The notes beneath the pieces are model-generated. The model was given only the letters and a program-made list of their open reading frames with translations, was not told where the DNA came from and ran no database searches. Positions 7,577-14,936 of a stretch of DNA of 21,396 nucleotides are shown here, one piece after another (the first letter of the stretch is position 1; each line of letters starts with the position of its first letter). Source of the stretch: an uncultured Eubacteriales bacterium (lineage in GTDB: Bacteria > Bacillota > Clostridia > Oscillospirales > Oscillospiraceae); the NCBI GenBank assembly GCA_959602365.1, contig CAUGSS010000040.1, positions 1-21,396 on the forward strand, written 5' to 3'. Position numbers and translations under genes: made by a program.

Positions 7577-7609
7577 CAAAATTCCGAGGACATGTGCCTC
7601 GGAATTTTG
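7577..7609. repeat. Perfect 13-bp dyad
   Basis: CAAAATTCCGAGG (7577-7589) and its exact complement (7597-7609) flank a seven-base ACATGTG loop. With U-rich arms it could terminate transcription in either direction, between the deacetylase and the TIGR04076 promoter. Confidence 0.7.
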
Positions 7610-7666
7610 CCTTCTCAGCCTGCAAACGTGCGAGCGAAGCGAGTGCGCTGCAGCAGGCTGCTTCCC

Positions 7667-7695
7667 CTCTAGAAAATGCGCAGCATTTTCTAGAG
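7667..7695. repeat. Perfect 13-bp dyad with GCA loop
   Basis: CTCTAGAAAATGC (7667-7679) pairs perfectly with 7683-7695 across a three-base loop. It is one of several dyads in 7577-7760, together with an imperfect GC-rich hairpin at about 7708-7742. The stretch 7431-7800 holds no credible gene; open frames across it merely read through the repeats. A minus-strand T-run just before 7695 (CGTTTTTCTC) follows the GC hairpin and may terminate the deacetylase transcript. Confidence 0.65.
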
Positions 7696-7801
7696 AAAAA
7701 CGTCGTTCCCCCCGCGCCGCCTTACCGAAGGCGGGGCGGGGGGATAGATTTTATTCCGACTCCGGCGGGGGGAACCGGAGGAGCGGGACAGAAAGGGGGC
7801 T

Positions 7802-9262
7802 TCAGCGGTGGTTGTAGAGGGTGCCCGGGACGGGGCCGCCCTCGGTGTAGCTGAGCAGCTCGGATACGGTGACCAGCTGATAGCCCTGGGCGATGAGTTC
7901 CGGGATGACCCGGTCCATGGCGGAGGCGGTGGACTCATATAGGTCGTGGCAGAGCACGATGGCCCCGTCGCTGACACCGGACATGATGGCGTTGTAAGTG
8001 GCGTCCGCGTCCCGGGTTTTCCAGTCCTCGGTGTCCACCGACCAGTTGACCAGGTAGAGCCCCAGCTGGGCCGCCACCGTCTTTACAGTGTCGTTGCAGG
8101 CCCCGCCGGTGGGGCGGACCGAGGTGATGGTGTAGCCGGTGTACTGCTGCACCGCCTGGGAGGTCTGGGTGAGCTGGGCGGCGATCTCCTCGGGGGTGAG
8201 GGCGGTGAGCTTGGCGTGTTCCCAGGTGTGGTTGCCGAGCTCATTGCCCTCGGCCACCGCCCGCTGGGCGGTGTCGGCGTAGGAGGCCACCCGGTTGCCC
8301 ACCACATAGAAGGTGGCCCGGGCGTTGTAGAACTTCAGCAGATCCAGAATGTGGGCGGTGTTTTTGCTGGGGCCGTCGTCAAAGGTCAGGGCGATCATGG
8401 GCTTGGAGGGGTCGATGACCCGCTCCGGCTGGGGCAGATCCAGCACCCCCAGCAGGTCTATGTAGGGGATCTCCACCGCCAGGGCGCCGTCCAGATAAAT
8501 CCGCAGCCCGGTGTCGGAGAGCAGCCAGTTGGAAAACAGGTCCTCCCGATTGGGATCCACACCGGCCCGCTCCCCCACCATCTGCCGCAGGGTGGCCTCG
8601 CCGCCCTCCCGGAGCATATCGCCCAGAGAGAGCTGCTGTCCGGTGGTCCGGTCGGCGTTAAAGGTGGCCAGCACGCTCTGGGGCGCGGCGGCGTGGGAAT
8701 AGGACAGGCTGCCGGTGACCAGCACCCCCACCACTCGGCCGTTGACTTCATAGGAGTCATAGCCCGCGGAGAAAGAGACGGCGTCCTCCGACTCCAGGGA
8801 AGCCTGGAAATTCTGGGCGGTCTGGAGCGCCCAGTCCACCACCGCCTGATCCAGCGCCGAAATGTCCCCGGCGGGGTGATTGAAGCGCAGGTTCAGCCCA
8901 TTTTCCTGGGAGACGTAGCTGGTGCAGGTGCCGTACTGCTGGGTGCGCGGCTGGGTCAAAACCCCGGTGTCCACCACGGCCCCGGCGTCCTGGGTGTCCC
9001 CGGTGTCGGCCTCGCCCTGGCCGGAGGCGTCGGAGCCGGCCTCGCCGCCAGCGCCGCCGTCGGTCTGTGTTTGATTGTCCTGGCTGTCCTCTTCCGGCGG
9101 TTGACTGCTGTCCGCCGGAGGGGCGGCGCTGGAGGCGCCGCCGGCCAGTGCCGTCGCCTCTCCCGCGTCGCCGGTGGTGGCGGAGCGCTGGGCGCAGCCC
9201 GGGACCAGCAGGATGCACAGCAGAAGGGACAGTGCCAATGCAAAACTTGCCACGCGTCTCAT
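7802..9262 (-). CDS. Lipoprotein polysaccharide deacetylase (PdaC-like)
   Basis: 486 residues. A lipoprotein signal ends at Cys23 (LLVPGC); a Ser/Asp/Gly/Gln-rich linker runs to about 95; a domain resembling the DUF4163/DUF3298 part of PdaC covers about 105-275; and a NodB deacetylase domain covers 285-480. All five NodB motifs are visible: TFDDGP (293), HTWEH (345, metal histidines), RPTGG (383), DTEDW (410) and LCHD (437). It should be anchored outside the membrane and remove N-acetyl groups from peptidoglycan or another acetylated glycan, which commonly gives lysozyme resistance. GGGAG precedes the ATG. Single-gene unit with its own promoter. The family call is strong, the exact substrate inferred. 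Confidence 0.92.
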   Translation of the reverse strand: MRRVASFALALSLLLCILLVPGCAQRSATTGDAGEATALAGGASSAAPPADSSQPPEEDSQDNQTQTDGGAGGEAGSDASGQGEADTGDTQDAGAVVDTGVLTQPRTQQYGTCTSYVSQENGLNLRFNHPAGDISALDQAVVDWALQTAQNFQASLESEDAVSFSAGYDSYEVNGRVVGVLVTGSLSYSHAAAPQSVLATFNADRTTGQQLSLGDMLREGGEATLRQMVGERAGVDPNREDLFSNWLLSDTGLRIYLDGALAVEIPYIDLLGVLDLPQPERVIDPSKPMIALTFDDGPSKNTAHILDLLKFYNARATFYVVGNRVASYADTAQRAVAEGNELGNHTWEHAKLTALTPEEIAAQLTQTSQAVQQYTGYTITSVRPTGGACNDTVKTVAAQLGLYLVNWSVDTEDWKTRDADATYNAIMSGVSDGAIVLCHDLYESTASAMDRVIPELIAQGYQLVTVSELLSYTEGGPVPGTLYNHR

Positions 9263-9320
9263 AGGTTTGTTCTCCCTGATTGATGCAAATTACATAATTT
9301 TTTTATGTCTACTCTTTATG

Positions 9321-9354
9321 CTACTATTGTAGTCCACTTCCGGGCGGAAAGCAA
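9321..9354 (-). promoter_or_regulatory. Promoter of the deacetylase with overlapping dyad
   Basis: Minus strand TTGCTT (9349-9354), 17 bases, TACAAT (9326-9331). The -10 is embedded in the palindrome CTACTATTGTAG (9321-9332), which resembles a BlaI/MecI-type operator (CTACAnnTGTAG) with one mismatch. No such regulator gene is in the window. Confidence 0.6.
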
Positions 9355-9407
9355 GGGGAAACGGCAAAAGAAAAGATTAAGGTTTCTTTACGCGAAAGAA
9401 AATAAGA

Positions 9408-9435
9408 GCGACAAAAAAGTGACAGAATAGTGACA
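9408..9435. promoter_or_regulatory. Three 11-bp-phased TGTCAC repeats
   Basis: On the minus strand TGTCAC-N5-TGTCAC-N5-TGTCGC; on the plus strand hexamers start at 9408, 9419 and 9430. One-helical-turn direct repeats with five-base spacers are the usual format for OmpR-family response regulators such as WalR (TGTWAH-N5-TGTWAH) or PhoP. They lie about 55 bp upstream of the deacetylase -35. The rest of 9440-9680 shows no gene. Confidence 0.5.
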
Positions 9436-9683
9436 AAATGGGAAATAATTTGAACTGAATCCGTGGAAAACGGAAACTCTTCTATCTGGGATGAGGGGGA
9501 GGCCTGCCGGAAAAGCGGGGATATAGGGGCGAAAACCGCCGGAAATGCCGGCAAAAAGCGACGAAAACCGGGGAGAAAAGTGAACCAAGAAACGGGGCGG
9601 ATCCTGTCGGGGGCGAAGACCGCTGGAGCTGCTTCGCCCCTGCCCCGGAGCGAGGGTATGTCCTTCGGGACGAAAGTATGACA

Positions 9684-9720
9684 AAAACCAAGGCCGCCGG
9701 AATCCGGCGGCCTTGGTTTT
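9684..9720 (-). terminator. Intrinsic terminator of nagB
   Basis: A perfect 17-bp stem (AAAACCAAGGCCGCCGG at 9684-9700, complement at 9704-9720) with an AAT loop. On the minus strand the stem ends in TTTT and runs on TTGTCAT, 72 bases past the nagB stop. The A/T ends make it able to work in both directions. Confidence 0.88.
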
Positions 9721-9791
9721 GTGCAATACGGTCTGACAGCGCTCCGGCGCGGCAGCGGCCGGGGCGCGGGAAGAGAGCGGATGAAAAGGGC

Positions 9792-10517
9792 TCAGAGCTT
9801 GGACAGGGCGGCCTCGTCGGCCACCAGGGTGAAGTCCTTGTGGAGCTGGAGGATGGAGGCGGGGACCCAGGGAGTGACCGGGCCGGTGAAGGCCTCCTTC
9901 ACGATACCGGCCTTGCTCTCGCCGGAGACCACCATGACCACCCGCTCGGCCTGCATGATGTCGCAGATGCCCATGGTGTAGGCGTAGCGGGGCACATCCT
10001 CCTCTTTTTCAAAGAAGCGCTTGTTGGCCTGGATGGTGGCGTCGGTCAGGGCCACCTTGTGGGTGCCCTTGGTGAAGCTGTCGTCGGGCTCGTTGAAGCC
10101 GATATGGCCGTTGGGGCCCAGGCCCAGCAGCTGCAGGTCGATGCCGCCCAGGGAGCGGATGATGTTGTCATAGCAGGTGCACTCGGCCCGGGCGTCGGGG
10201 TTGGTGCCCTTGGGAATGTTGGTGTTGGCCAGATCGATGTTGATATGGTCGAAGAAATTGTGGCGCATGAAGTAGACATAGCTCTGGTCGCTGGAGTAGT
10301 CCAGCCCCACATACTCGTCCAGATTGACGGTGTGGACCTGGCTGAAGTCGATGTCCCCCTTCTTGTACCACTCGATGAGCTGCTTATAGGTGCCGATGGG
10401 GCTGGAGCCGGTGGCCAGGCCCAGCACGCTGTTGGGCTTTAAGATGACCTGGGCGGAGATGATGTTGGCGGCCTGACGGCTCATGTGGTCATAGTCTCTG
10501 GCAGAGATGATTCTCAT
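9792..10517 (-). CDS. nagB: Glucosamine-6-phosphate deaminase
   Basis: 241 residues, the usual size of the short Bacillota NagB. It converts glucosamine-6-phosphate to fructose-6-phosphate and ammonia in the cytosol. Visible signatures are the phosphate loop LATGSSPIGTY (about 34-44), NLDEY with the catalytic Asp67, and the ring-opening GPNGHIGFNEP (134-144) with His138 and Glu143. AGAGGG lies upstream of the ATG. It is the last step of the locus and lies 342 bases downstream of nagA in the same direction. No convincing own promoter was found, so read-through from nagA across the repeat element is possible. Confidence 0.96.
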   Translation of the reverse strand: MRIISARDYDHMSRQAANIISAQVILKPNSVLGLATGSSPIGTYKQLIEWYKKGDIDFSQVHTVNLDEYVGLDYSSDQSYVYFMRHNFFDHINIDLANTNIPKGTNPDARAECTCYDNIIRSLGGIDLQLLGLGPNGHIGFNEPDDSFTKGTHKVALTDATIQANKRFFEKEEDVPRYAYTMGICDIMQAERVVMVVSGESKAGIVKEAFTGPVTPWVPASILQLHKDFTLVADEAALSKL

Positions 10518-10637
10518 AGGACAAAATCCCTCTTTCTATACATTTAAAATTTATCCTTGCTTTGCCGGCGGTCAGGCCGCTTTGGCCCTGCCGCCGCCCT
10601 GGCCCGCCCTGCCGCCCCAGCCCGCTGCCCCGTCGCT

Positions 10638-10790
10638 GTCATCCTGAGGAGCGCAGCGACGAAGGAGCTGTGCGCTGCCCCCTGGGTCAGGGGGGGGAAA
10701 AGATCCTTCGCTGCGCTCAGGATGACAAATGGTGGGCGCAGGATGACGTCTGGGAAAGGCGCTGGATGACAAATGAGGGGGCGCGGGATA
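10638..10790. repeat. REP/MITE-like hairpin repeat, copy 3 with decayed tandem tail, in the nagA-nagB gap
   Basis: GTCATCCTGAGGAGCGCAGC at 10638 pairs imperfectly with GCTGCGCTCAGGATGAC ending at 10726, with a different centre (a run of eight G at 10690) from copies 1 and 2. GGATGAC recurs at 10720, 10741 and 10764, a decayed version of the 23-bp tail at 321-420. The arrangement (hairpin, then tandem tail) and the orientation are the same as at the left end. Apart from this element the gap 10518-10859 shows no gene. Confidence 0.8.
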
Positions 10791-10859
10791 ATGGGCGAAC
10801 GGGCGCAGGAGTTGGGAGAGAAAACGCGCTGGATCACGGGAGGAAGCGCCGGGAGAGCA

Positions 10860-11981
10860 TCAGACCGCCCGCTTGCCGTCGATGAACACGGCCTTCAGGT
10901 TGAGATCGCTGTCCAGCACCACCAGGTCGGCCCACTTGCCCGGCTCGATGGAGCCGATCTCCCCGTCCCGGCGGATGGCCCGGGCCGGGGCCAGGGTGGC
11001 GGCGGTGACCGCGGCCTCCAGGGGGACGCCGAAGGAGACCGCCCGGCGCAGGCCGTCCATCAGGTGGATGGAGGAGCCGGCCAGGGTGTCGGTGCCGGTG
11101 AGGGTGGCTTTGCCGTCCTTCATGGTGATGGGCTGGCCCCCCAGGGTGTAGTCCCCATCGGGCATGCCGGCGCAGCGCAGGGAGTCGGAGATCAGCACCA
11201 GCTGTTCCCCGAACAGCCGGTGGGTCAGCCGGATGACCGAGGGGTGGATGTGCAGCCCGTCGGTGATCAGCTCCACGGTGGCCCCGGCGTCGCTGGCGGC
11301 GGCGATGACCCCGGGGTCCCGGTGGAGCAGGGAGGGCATGCCGTTGAACAGGTGGGTGGCGTGGGTGGCCCCGGCCTCATAGGCGGCCATGGCGGTGTCG
11401 TAGTCGGCGGTGGTATGGCCGATGGACACGGTGGCCAGCTGGGACACCTCCCGGATAAATTCTATTGCGCCGGGCTCCTCCGGGGCCACGGTGACCAGCC
11501 GGACGATGCCGCCGCTGGCCTCGTTGAGCCGCTTGAACATGTCCGCGTCCGGGGCATGGAGGTTCTCGGCGGCCTGGGCCCCCCGCTTGGCGTAGCAGAG
11601 GAAGGGGCCCTCCAGGTTGACCCCGGCCACCTTGGCCCCGTCCGCGGGGCGGTTGGGGATGAAGTCCCGGATGGTGTGCATGGCGTCGGTGAGCACCGGC
11701 TCCTTCAGGGTCATGGTGGTGGGGCACCAGGAGGTGACTCCCCCGGCGGCGTAGTACCGGGACATGACGGGCATGCCCTCCGGCCTGCCGTCGCTGGCGT
11801 CCTCCCCCATGGCGGCATGGGTGTGGATGTCGATGAGGCCCGGGATGACGTAGCAGCCCTGGGCGTCCAGGTCGGAGGGGCCGGAGACCTGGGGGCCGGC
11901 GGAGATGATCTTGCCGCCGAACTCCACGCCCCCCTGCACAAAGGAGCCCTTCCAGAAGACCTTGGCGTTGGTGATGCGCAT
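10860..11981 (-). CDS. nagA: N-acetylglucosamine-6-phosphate deacetylase
   Basis: 373 residues, full length for NagA. It removes acetate from GlcNAc-6-phosphate, supplying GlcN-6-P to NagB. Amidohydrolase landmarks are seen: DIHTHAAMGED (His53, His55), NLEGPF with metal ligand Glu124, SIGHTTA (His189), ATHLFNGM (His210), DGLHI, and catalytic Asp266 in LISDSLRCAGMPDG. The usual TDA triplet is SDS here, with the Asp kept. It starts 15 bases after the stop of the ROK gene, with an AAGGGGG site overlapping that stop, so the two genes form one operon. Confidence 0.96.
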   Translation of the reverse strand: MRITNAKVFWKGSFVQGGVEFGGKIISAGPQVSGPSDLDAQGCYVIPGLIDIHTHAAMGEDASDGRPEGMPVMSRYYAAGGVTSWCPTTMTLKEPVLTDAMHTIRDFIPNRPADGAKVAGVNLEGPFLCYAKRGAQAAENLHAPDADMFKRLNEASGGIVRLVTVAPEEPGAIEFIREVSQLATVSIGHTTADYDTAMAAYEAGATHATHLFNGMPSLLHRDPGVIAAASDAGATVELITDGLHIHPSVIRLTHRLFGEQLVLISDSLRCAGMPDGDYTLGGQPITMKDGKATLTGTDTLAGSSIHLMDGLRRAVSFGVPLEAAVTAATLAPARAIRRDGEIGSIEPGKWADLVVLDSDLNLKAVFIDGKRAV

Positions 11982-11996
11982 TTCCGAGACGCCCCC

Positions 11997-13379
11997 TTAC
12001 TGCTTGATCTCAGGCAGGCTGGCGGCGGCGGCGGACTGGCCCACCCGGCGGAACTTCTCGTCGGGCAGGGAGGGCAGGATCTTGCCGTCCAGCTCGGGGT
12101 ATTCGTCCTGGAGCACCCGCAGGGCTTCCGCCAGGATCAGGTCGCCCCCCTTGCCGCTCATGACCCGGCCCAGCAGCAGCACGTGCTTGCACTGGTACAG
12201 CTCATAGTAGTAGGCCAGGGTGTGGCCCAGATAGGTGCCGATGGAGGTGTAGATGTCCGCCGCGGCGGGGTCGTCCTCGGCCATGCGGGCCTGGACCACC
12301 TTCAGCTTCTCGGCGGGGGAGAGGGACTCATCCAGCTGGATGCCCGCCCGGGGGGCCAGCTTGATGACCGAGTCCTGGGAGAAGTACTTGACGCCGCAGC
12401 CGATGTCATGGCTCCACTCGTCCTCCATGGCGTCGGGGTGGCAGTCCACCGGGACGAAGGCCAGCTCGTTGAGCCAGCCGGTGATCCGGCCCTCCGGGTC
12501 CACATAGCCCACGGCCTCGCTGGTACCCATGGCGATGCCCAGCACGTTGGCCTCCCCCAGGCTCATCATGCCCGCCAGGGCGGACACGTCGCCGTCGTTG
12601 ACCACCTCAAAGGGGATGTCCCCGAAGGTGTCGGTGATGGCCCGGATATAGATGTCCTTCACCTTGGCGTCGTAGAGGTCCTTGGGGACCTTCAGGAACA
12701 GGGAGGCGTTCATGGTGCGGTTGTTGATATAGATGCCGGCGGAGGAGACGCCCACCGCGTCCACCCGGGGCATGTGCTCGGCGGCGGACTTCAGGGCGGA
12801 GACGATGCCCTGATAGTGGTAGTCCGGGTCGGCGGTCACCTTGGGGAACCAGACCACCTCCTCGGAGTAGACACTCTCCCCGTCGATGACGGCGGAGACT
12901 TTGCGGTCGGACCCGCCGGCGTCAAAGCCGATGCGGCAGCCCTCCAGATGGCCCCCCATCTTCTTGGGGCAGTCCTTGGCCTCGGGGACCTGGTCCACCA
13001 GCAGCACCTCGAAGGGGTGCTCGAAGATGTTGGCCATATAGTCGAAGTCGAAGTCCTGCTCCCCGCCGGGGCCGTAGGCGCCCTTCAGGTACTCATAGGT
13101 ATCCCGGTCCCCGGCCACATAGATGCGGAAGCCGCCCTTCATCCACAGGATGGTCTTGACCAGCCGGTTGACGTAGTAGTGGTCGGCCTGGGCCATCTCC
13201 GGCGTGCCGTGGATATAGGTGTGGCAGGTGGCCATCTGTCCGTCGGCGCGCTCCACGGCGATGGAGACGGGCTTTTTGGCGGTGTTCAGAAAAGAGCGGT
13301 TGAATTTCAGGATGGGCATGAATTCCGGGTCCAGCTTGGGCGCGTTCTTGACGGCGATCTCGATTCCATAGCGATTCAT
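11997..13379 (-). CDS. ROK-type sugar kinase with extra N-terminal domain
   Basis: 460 residues, against about 300 for a normal ROK kinase. Residues about 148-440 carry the ROK/ASKHA fold: phosphate-1 loop IGFDAGGSDRKV (150), VGVSSAGI (209), VVNDGDVSALAG with the probable catalytic base Asp262, and the phosphate-2 loop GIAMGTSEAVGY (281). The usual ROK zinc motif (GHxxxx then CxCGxxGCxE) is absent; only DIGCGVKYFSQ (about 325) remains. Residues 1-147 form an additional alpha/beta-looking domain (for example KTILWMKGGFRIYVAGDR) that I do not recognise. GAAAGAGGAGG precedes the ATG. Operon position with nagA suggests phosphorylation of GlcNAc or ManNAc; this is inference. Confidence 0.8.
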   Translation of the reverse strand: MNRYGIEIAVKNAPKLDPEFMPILKFNRSFLNTAKKPVSIAVERADGQMATCHTYIHGTPEMAQADHYYVNRLVKTILWMKGGFRIYVAGDRDTYEYLKGAYGPGGEQDFDFDYMANIFEHPFEVLLVDQVPEAKDCPKKMGGHLEGCRIGFDAGGSDRKVSAVIDGESVYSEEVVWFPKVTADPDYHYQGIVSALKSAAEHMPRVDAVGVSSAGIYINNRTMNASLFLKVPKDLYDAKVKDIYIRAITDTFGDIPFEVVNDGDVSALAGMMSLGEANVLGIAMGTSEAVGYVDPEGRITGWLNELAFVPVDCHPDAMEDEWSHDIGCGVKYFSQDSVIKLAPRAGIQLDESLSPAEKLKVVQARMAEDDPAAADIYTSIGTYLGHTLAYYYELYQCKHVLLLGRVMSGKGGDLILAEALRVLQDEYPELDGKILPSLPDEKFRRVGQSAAAASLPEIKQ

Positions 13380-13426
13380 AGGGATCCTCCTCTTTCAACA
13401 CATTTCGTTTTTGGGGACTTATTCCA

Positions 13427-13444
13427 GCGCCCGGAACAGGGCGC
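13427..13444 (-). promoter_or_regulatory. Leader hairpin of the ROK-nagA transcript
   Basis: GCGCCC (13427-13432) and GGGCGC (13439-13444) form a small stem in the roughly 80-base untranslated leader before the ROK gene. No U-tract follows, so it is more likely an mRNA stability element than an attenuator. Confidence 0.35.
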
Positions 13445-13463
13445 AGAGGTGCTCGTCACCATC

Positions 13464-13492
13464 ATAATACGCAAATTGAAGGAGGGATGCAA
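13464..13492 (-). promoter_or_regulatory. Promoter of the ROK-nagA operon
   Basis: Minus strand TTGCAT (13487-13492), 17 bases, TATTAT (13464-13469). The first dyad (13520-13534) lies 28 bp upstream of this -35. Confidence 0.75.
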
Positions 13493-13519
13493 GAGGAAAC
13501 GCAAAATAATTTTCATAAA

Positions 13520-13579
13520 TGAAGAAAATTTTCAGCCCGGGACAGATTCCTTGGCTCCGGTGATTGAAAAATATTTTCA
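13520..13579. promoter_or_regulatory. Two TGAAA-N5-TTTCA dyads, probable RpiR operators
   Basis: TGAAGAAAATTTTCA at 13520-13534 and TGAAAAATATTTTCA at 13565-13579 are 15-bp near-palindromes whose starts are 45 bp apart. The second covers the -35 and spacer of the epimerase promoter. Dyads of this form are recognised by RpiR-family regulators of amino-sugar and glucoside genes, and an RpiR gene follows the epimerase. Binding by that protein is inferred. Confidence 0.65.
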
Positions 13580-13592
13580 TTGATGGTACAAT
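13564..13592 (+). promoter_or_regulatory. Promoter of the epimerase-rpiR operon
   Basis: TTGAAA (13564-13569), 17 bases, TACAAT (13587-13592) with an extended TGG before the -10. It is buried in the second dyad, consistent with direct repression. Confidence 0.75.
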
Positions 13593-13644
13593 GGCCCAAG
13601 AGAAGCCTGCATACCTTTATCAAGTTTGAAAGGATGGGTCGGAT

Positions 13645-14859
13645 ATGGACAAGGCAAAATTTCAGGCCACACATCAGTGGGTCAAAGAGGAACTGAAGCG
13701 CAGCGTGGATTTCTGGCTGAAATACGGGATGGACAGGGAGCACGGGGGTGTGTACACCTGCCTGGACCGGACGGGCAAGATCTACTCCACCGACAAGAGC
13801 GTGTGGATGCAGGGCCGGTGCGGCTGGATTTTTGCCTTCCTGTGCGCCAACTACGGCAAGCGGCCCGAGTGGCTGGAGGCCAGCCGCAGCTGCCTGGACT
13901 TCCTGGAGGAGCACTGCGTCAACCATGAGGCCGGCGGCCGGCTGTACTTTACGGTGACCGGGGACGGCAAGCCCCTGCGCCAGCGCCGCTACTGCCACTC
14001 GGAGAACTTCTACACCATGGCCAATGCGGAGTACTATGCCCAGACCGGGGACACCGTCCGCATCGAGCGGGCCCGCCGGGCCTATGAGATGGTCTACAAG
14101 CTGAACCACGGCCTGATCCAGGACCCCACCGGCCTGGGCCCCAAGACCATCCCCGAGACCCGCCGGAGCCGGGCCTTCGGCGACCCGATGATCTATCTGA
14201 ACGTCACCAACATCATGCGCCGCTGCGACCCGGAGCGCAAGGAGCTCTATGACAGCCGGGCGCAGGAGTGCGTGGAGGAGATCCTGAAGTACCACTACAA
14301 GCCCGAGCTCAAGTGCGTGCTGGAGACGGTGGGGGTGGACGGCTCCCTCCAGACCGACACCACCGCCGGCCGGGTGGTCAACCCGGGCCACGACATCGAG
14401 GGCAGCTGGTTCCTGCAGGAGCAGGCCAACCTGACTGGGGACGCCGGCCTGAGCCAGACCGCCCAGACCATCTTCTTCAACGCCATCGAGGCGGGCTGGG
14501 ACCAGGAGTACGGCGGACTGCTCTACTTCATCGACTGCATGGGCTGCCCGCCGGAGGCCTATGAGCACGACATGAAGCTGTGGTGGCCCCACAACGAGAT
14601 CCTGATCGCCTCCATGATGTTCTACCGGGACACCGGGGACGAGCGGTTCCTGGACTGGTTCTGCCGCACCGCCGACTATGCCAAGGCCCACTTCGCCGAC
14701 CCGGAGTACGGCGAGTGGTACGGCTACCTCCGCCGGGAGGGGCTGCCCACCATGCCCCCCTGCAAAGGCAGCACCTTCAAAGGGCCCTTCCATGTGCCCC
14801 GCAGCCTGATTATGGTGGATCAGATGATGAACCAGGTGGAGGCCGTGGCGGACGCCTGA
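13645..14859 (+). CDS. N-acylglucosamine 2-epimerase (AGE/RnBP family)
   Basis: 404 residues, the exact size class of AGE/renin-binding-protein enzymes with an (alpha/alpha)6 barrel. Conserved active-site parts are QGR (56-58), RYCHSE (about 115), NPGHDIEGSW with His249 and KGPFHVPRSL with His383, matching the two catalytic histidines of the porcine enzyme (His248, His382). It probably interconverts ManNAc and GlcNAc; sequence alone cannot exclude a related mannose or cellobiose epimerase, but nagA and nagB nearby favour GlcNAc. AAAGGATGGG precedes the ATG. First gene of the operon with rpiR and the DUF624 gene, divergent from the ROK gene. Confidence 0.9.
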   Translation: MDKAKFQATHQWVKEELKRSVDFWLKYGMDREHGGVYTCLDRTGKIYSTDKSVWMQGRCGWIFAFLCANYGKRPEWLEASRSCLDFLEEHCVNHEAGGRLYFTVTGDGKPLRQRRYCHSENFYTMANAEYYAQTGDTVRIERARRAYEMVYKLNHGLIQDPTGLGPKTIPETRRSRAFGDPMIYLNVTNIMRRCDPERKELYDSRAQECVEEILKYHYKPELKCVLETVGVDGSLQTDTTAGRVVNPGHDIEGSWFLQEQANLTGDAGLSQTAQTIFFNAIEAGWDQEYGGLLYFIDCMGCPPEAYEHDMKLWWPHNEILIASMMFYRDTGDERFLDWFCRTADYAKAHFADPEYGEWYGYLRREGLPTMPPCKGSTFKGPFHVPRSLIMVDQMMNQVEAVADA

Positions 14860-14884
14860 GCCCCTTCAAAATACACCCGCGCAT

Positions 14885-14906
14885 CCGGGCGGGACGCCCC
14901 GCCCGG
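14885..14906 (+). other. GC-rich hairpin between epimerase and rpiR
   Basis: CCGGGCGGG / CCCGCCCGG, a 9-bp stem with a four-base loop. It is followed by A-rich rather than T-rich DNA, so it is not a normal terminator. It may protect the upstream message or tune the expression ratio of the two genes. Confidence 0.45.
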
Positions 14907-14936
14907 CCCTAAAAAAAACAGAAAGTGAGGCCCAGG

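Noticed and set aside
7461..7817. 118-codon open frame across the dyad-rich stretch
   Set aside because: It reads through hairpins and a GCGAGCGAAGCGAG repeat; the translation is Cys/Arg-rich with no family resemblance and it runs into the deacetylase 3' end.
9388..9726. 112-codon minus-strand open frame upstream of the deacetylase
   Set aside because: It covers the nagB terminator and the TGTCAC repeats, is Phe/Pro/Ser-rich and has no ribosome site; treated as intergenic.
10773..13583. A 936-codon open frame antisense to nagA and the ROK gene
   Set aside because: It is the mirror of two well-recognised genes in GC-rich DNA. The translation is a Gly/His/Val/Gln-rich low-complexity chain with no domain, and no ribosome site or promoter supports it.
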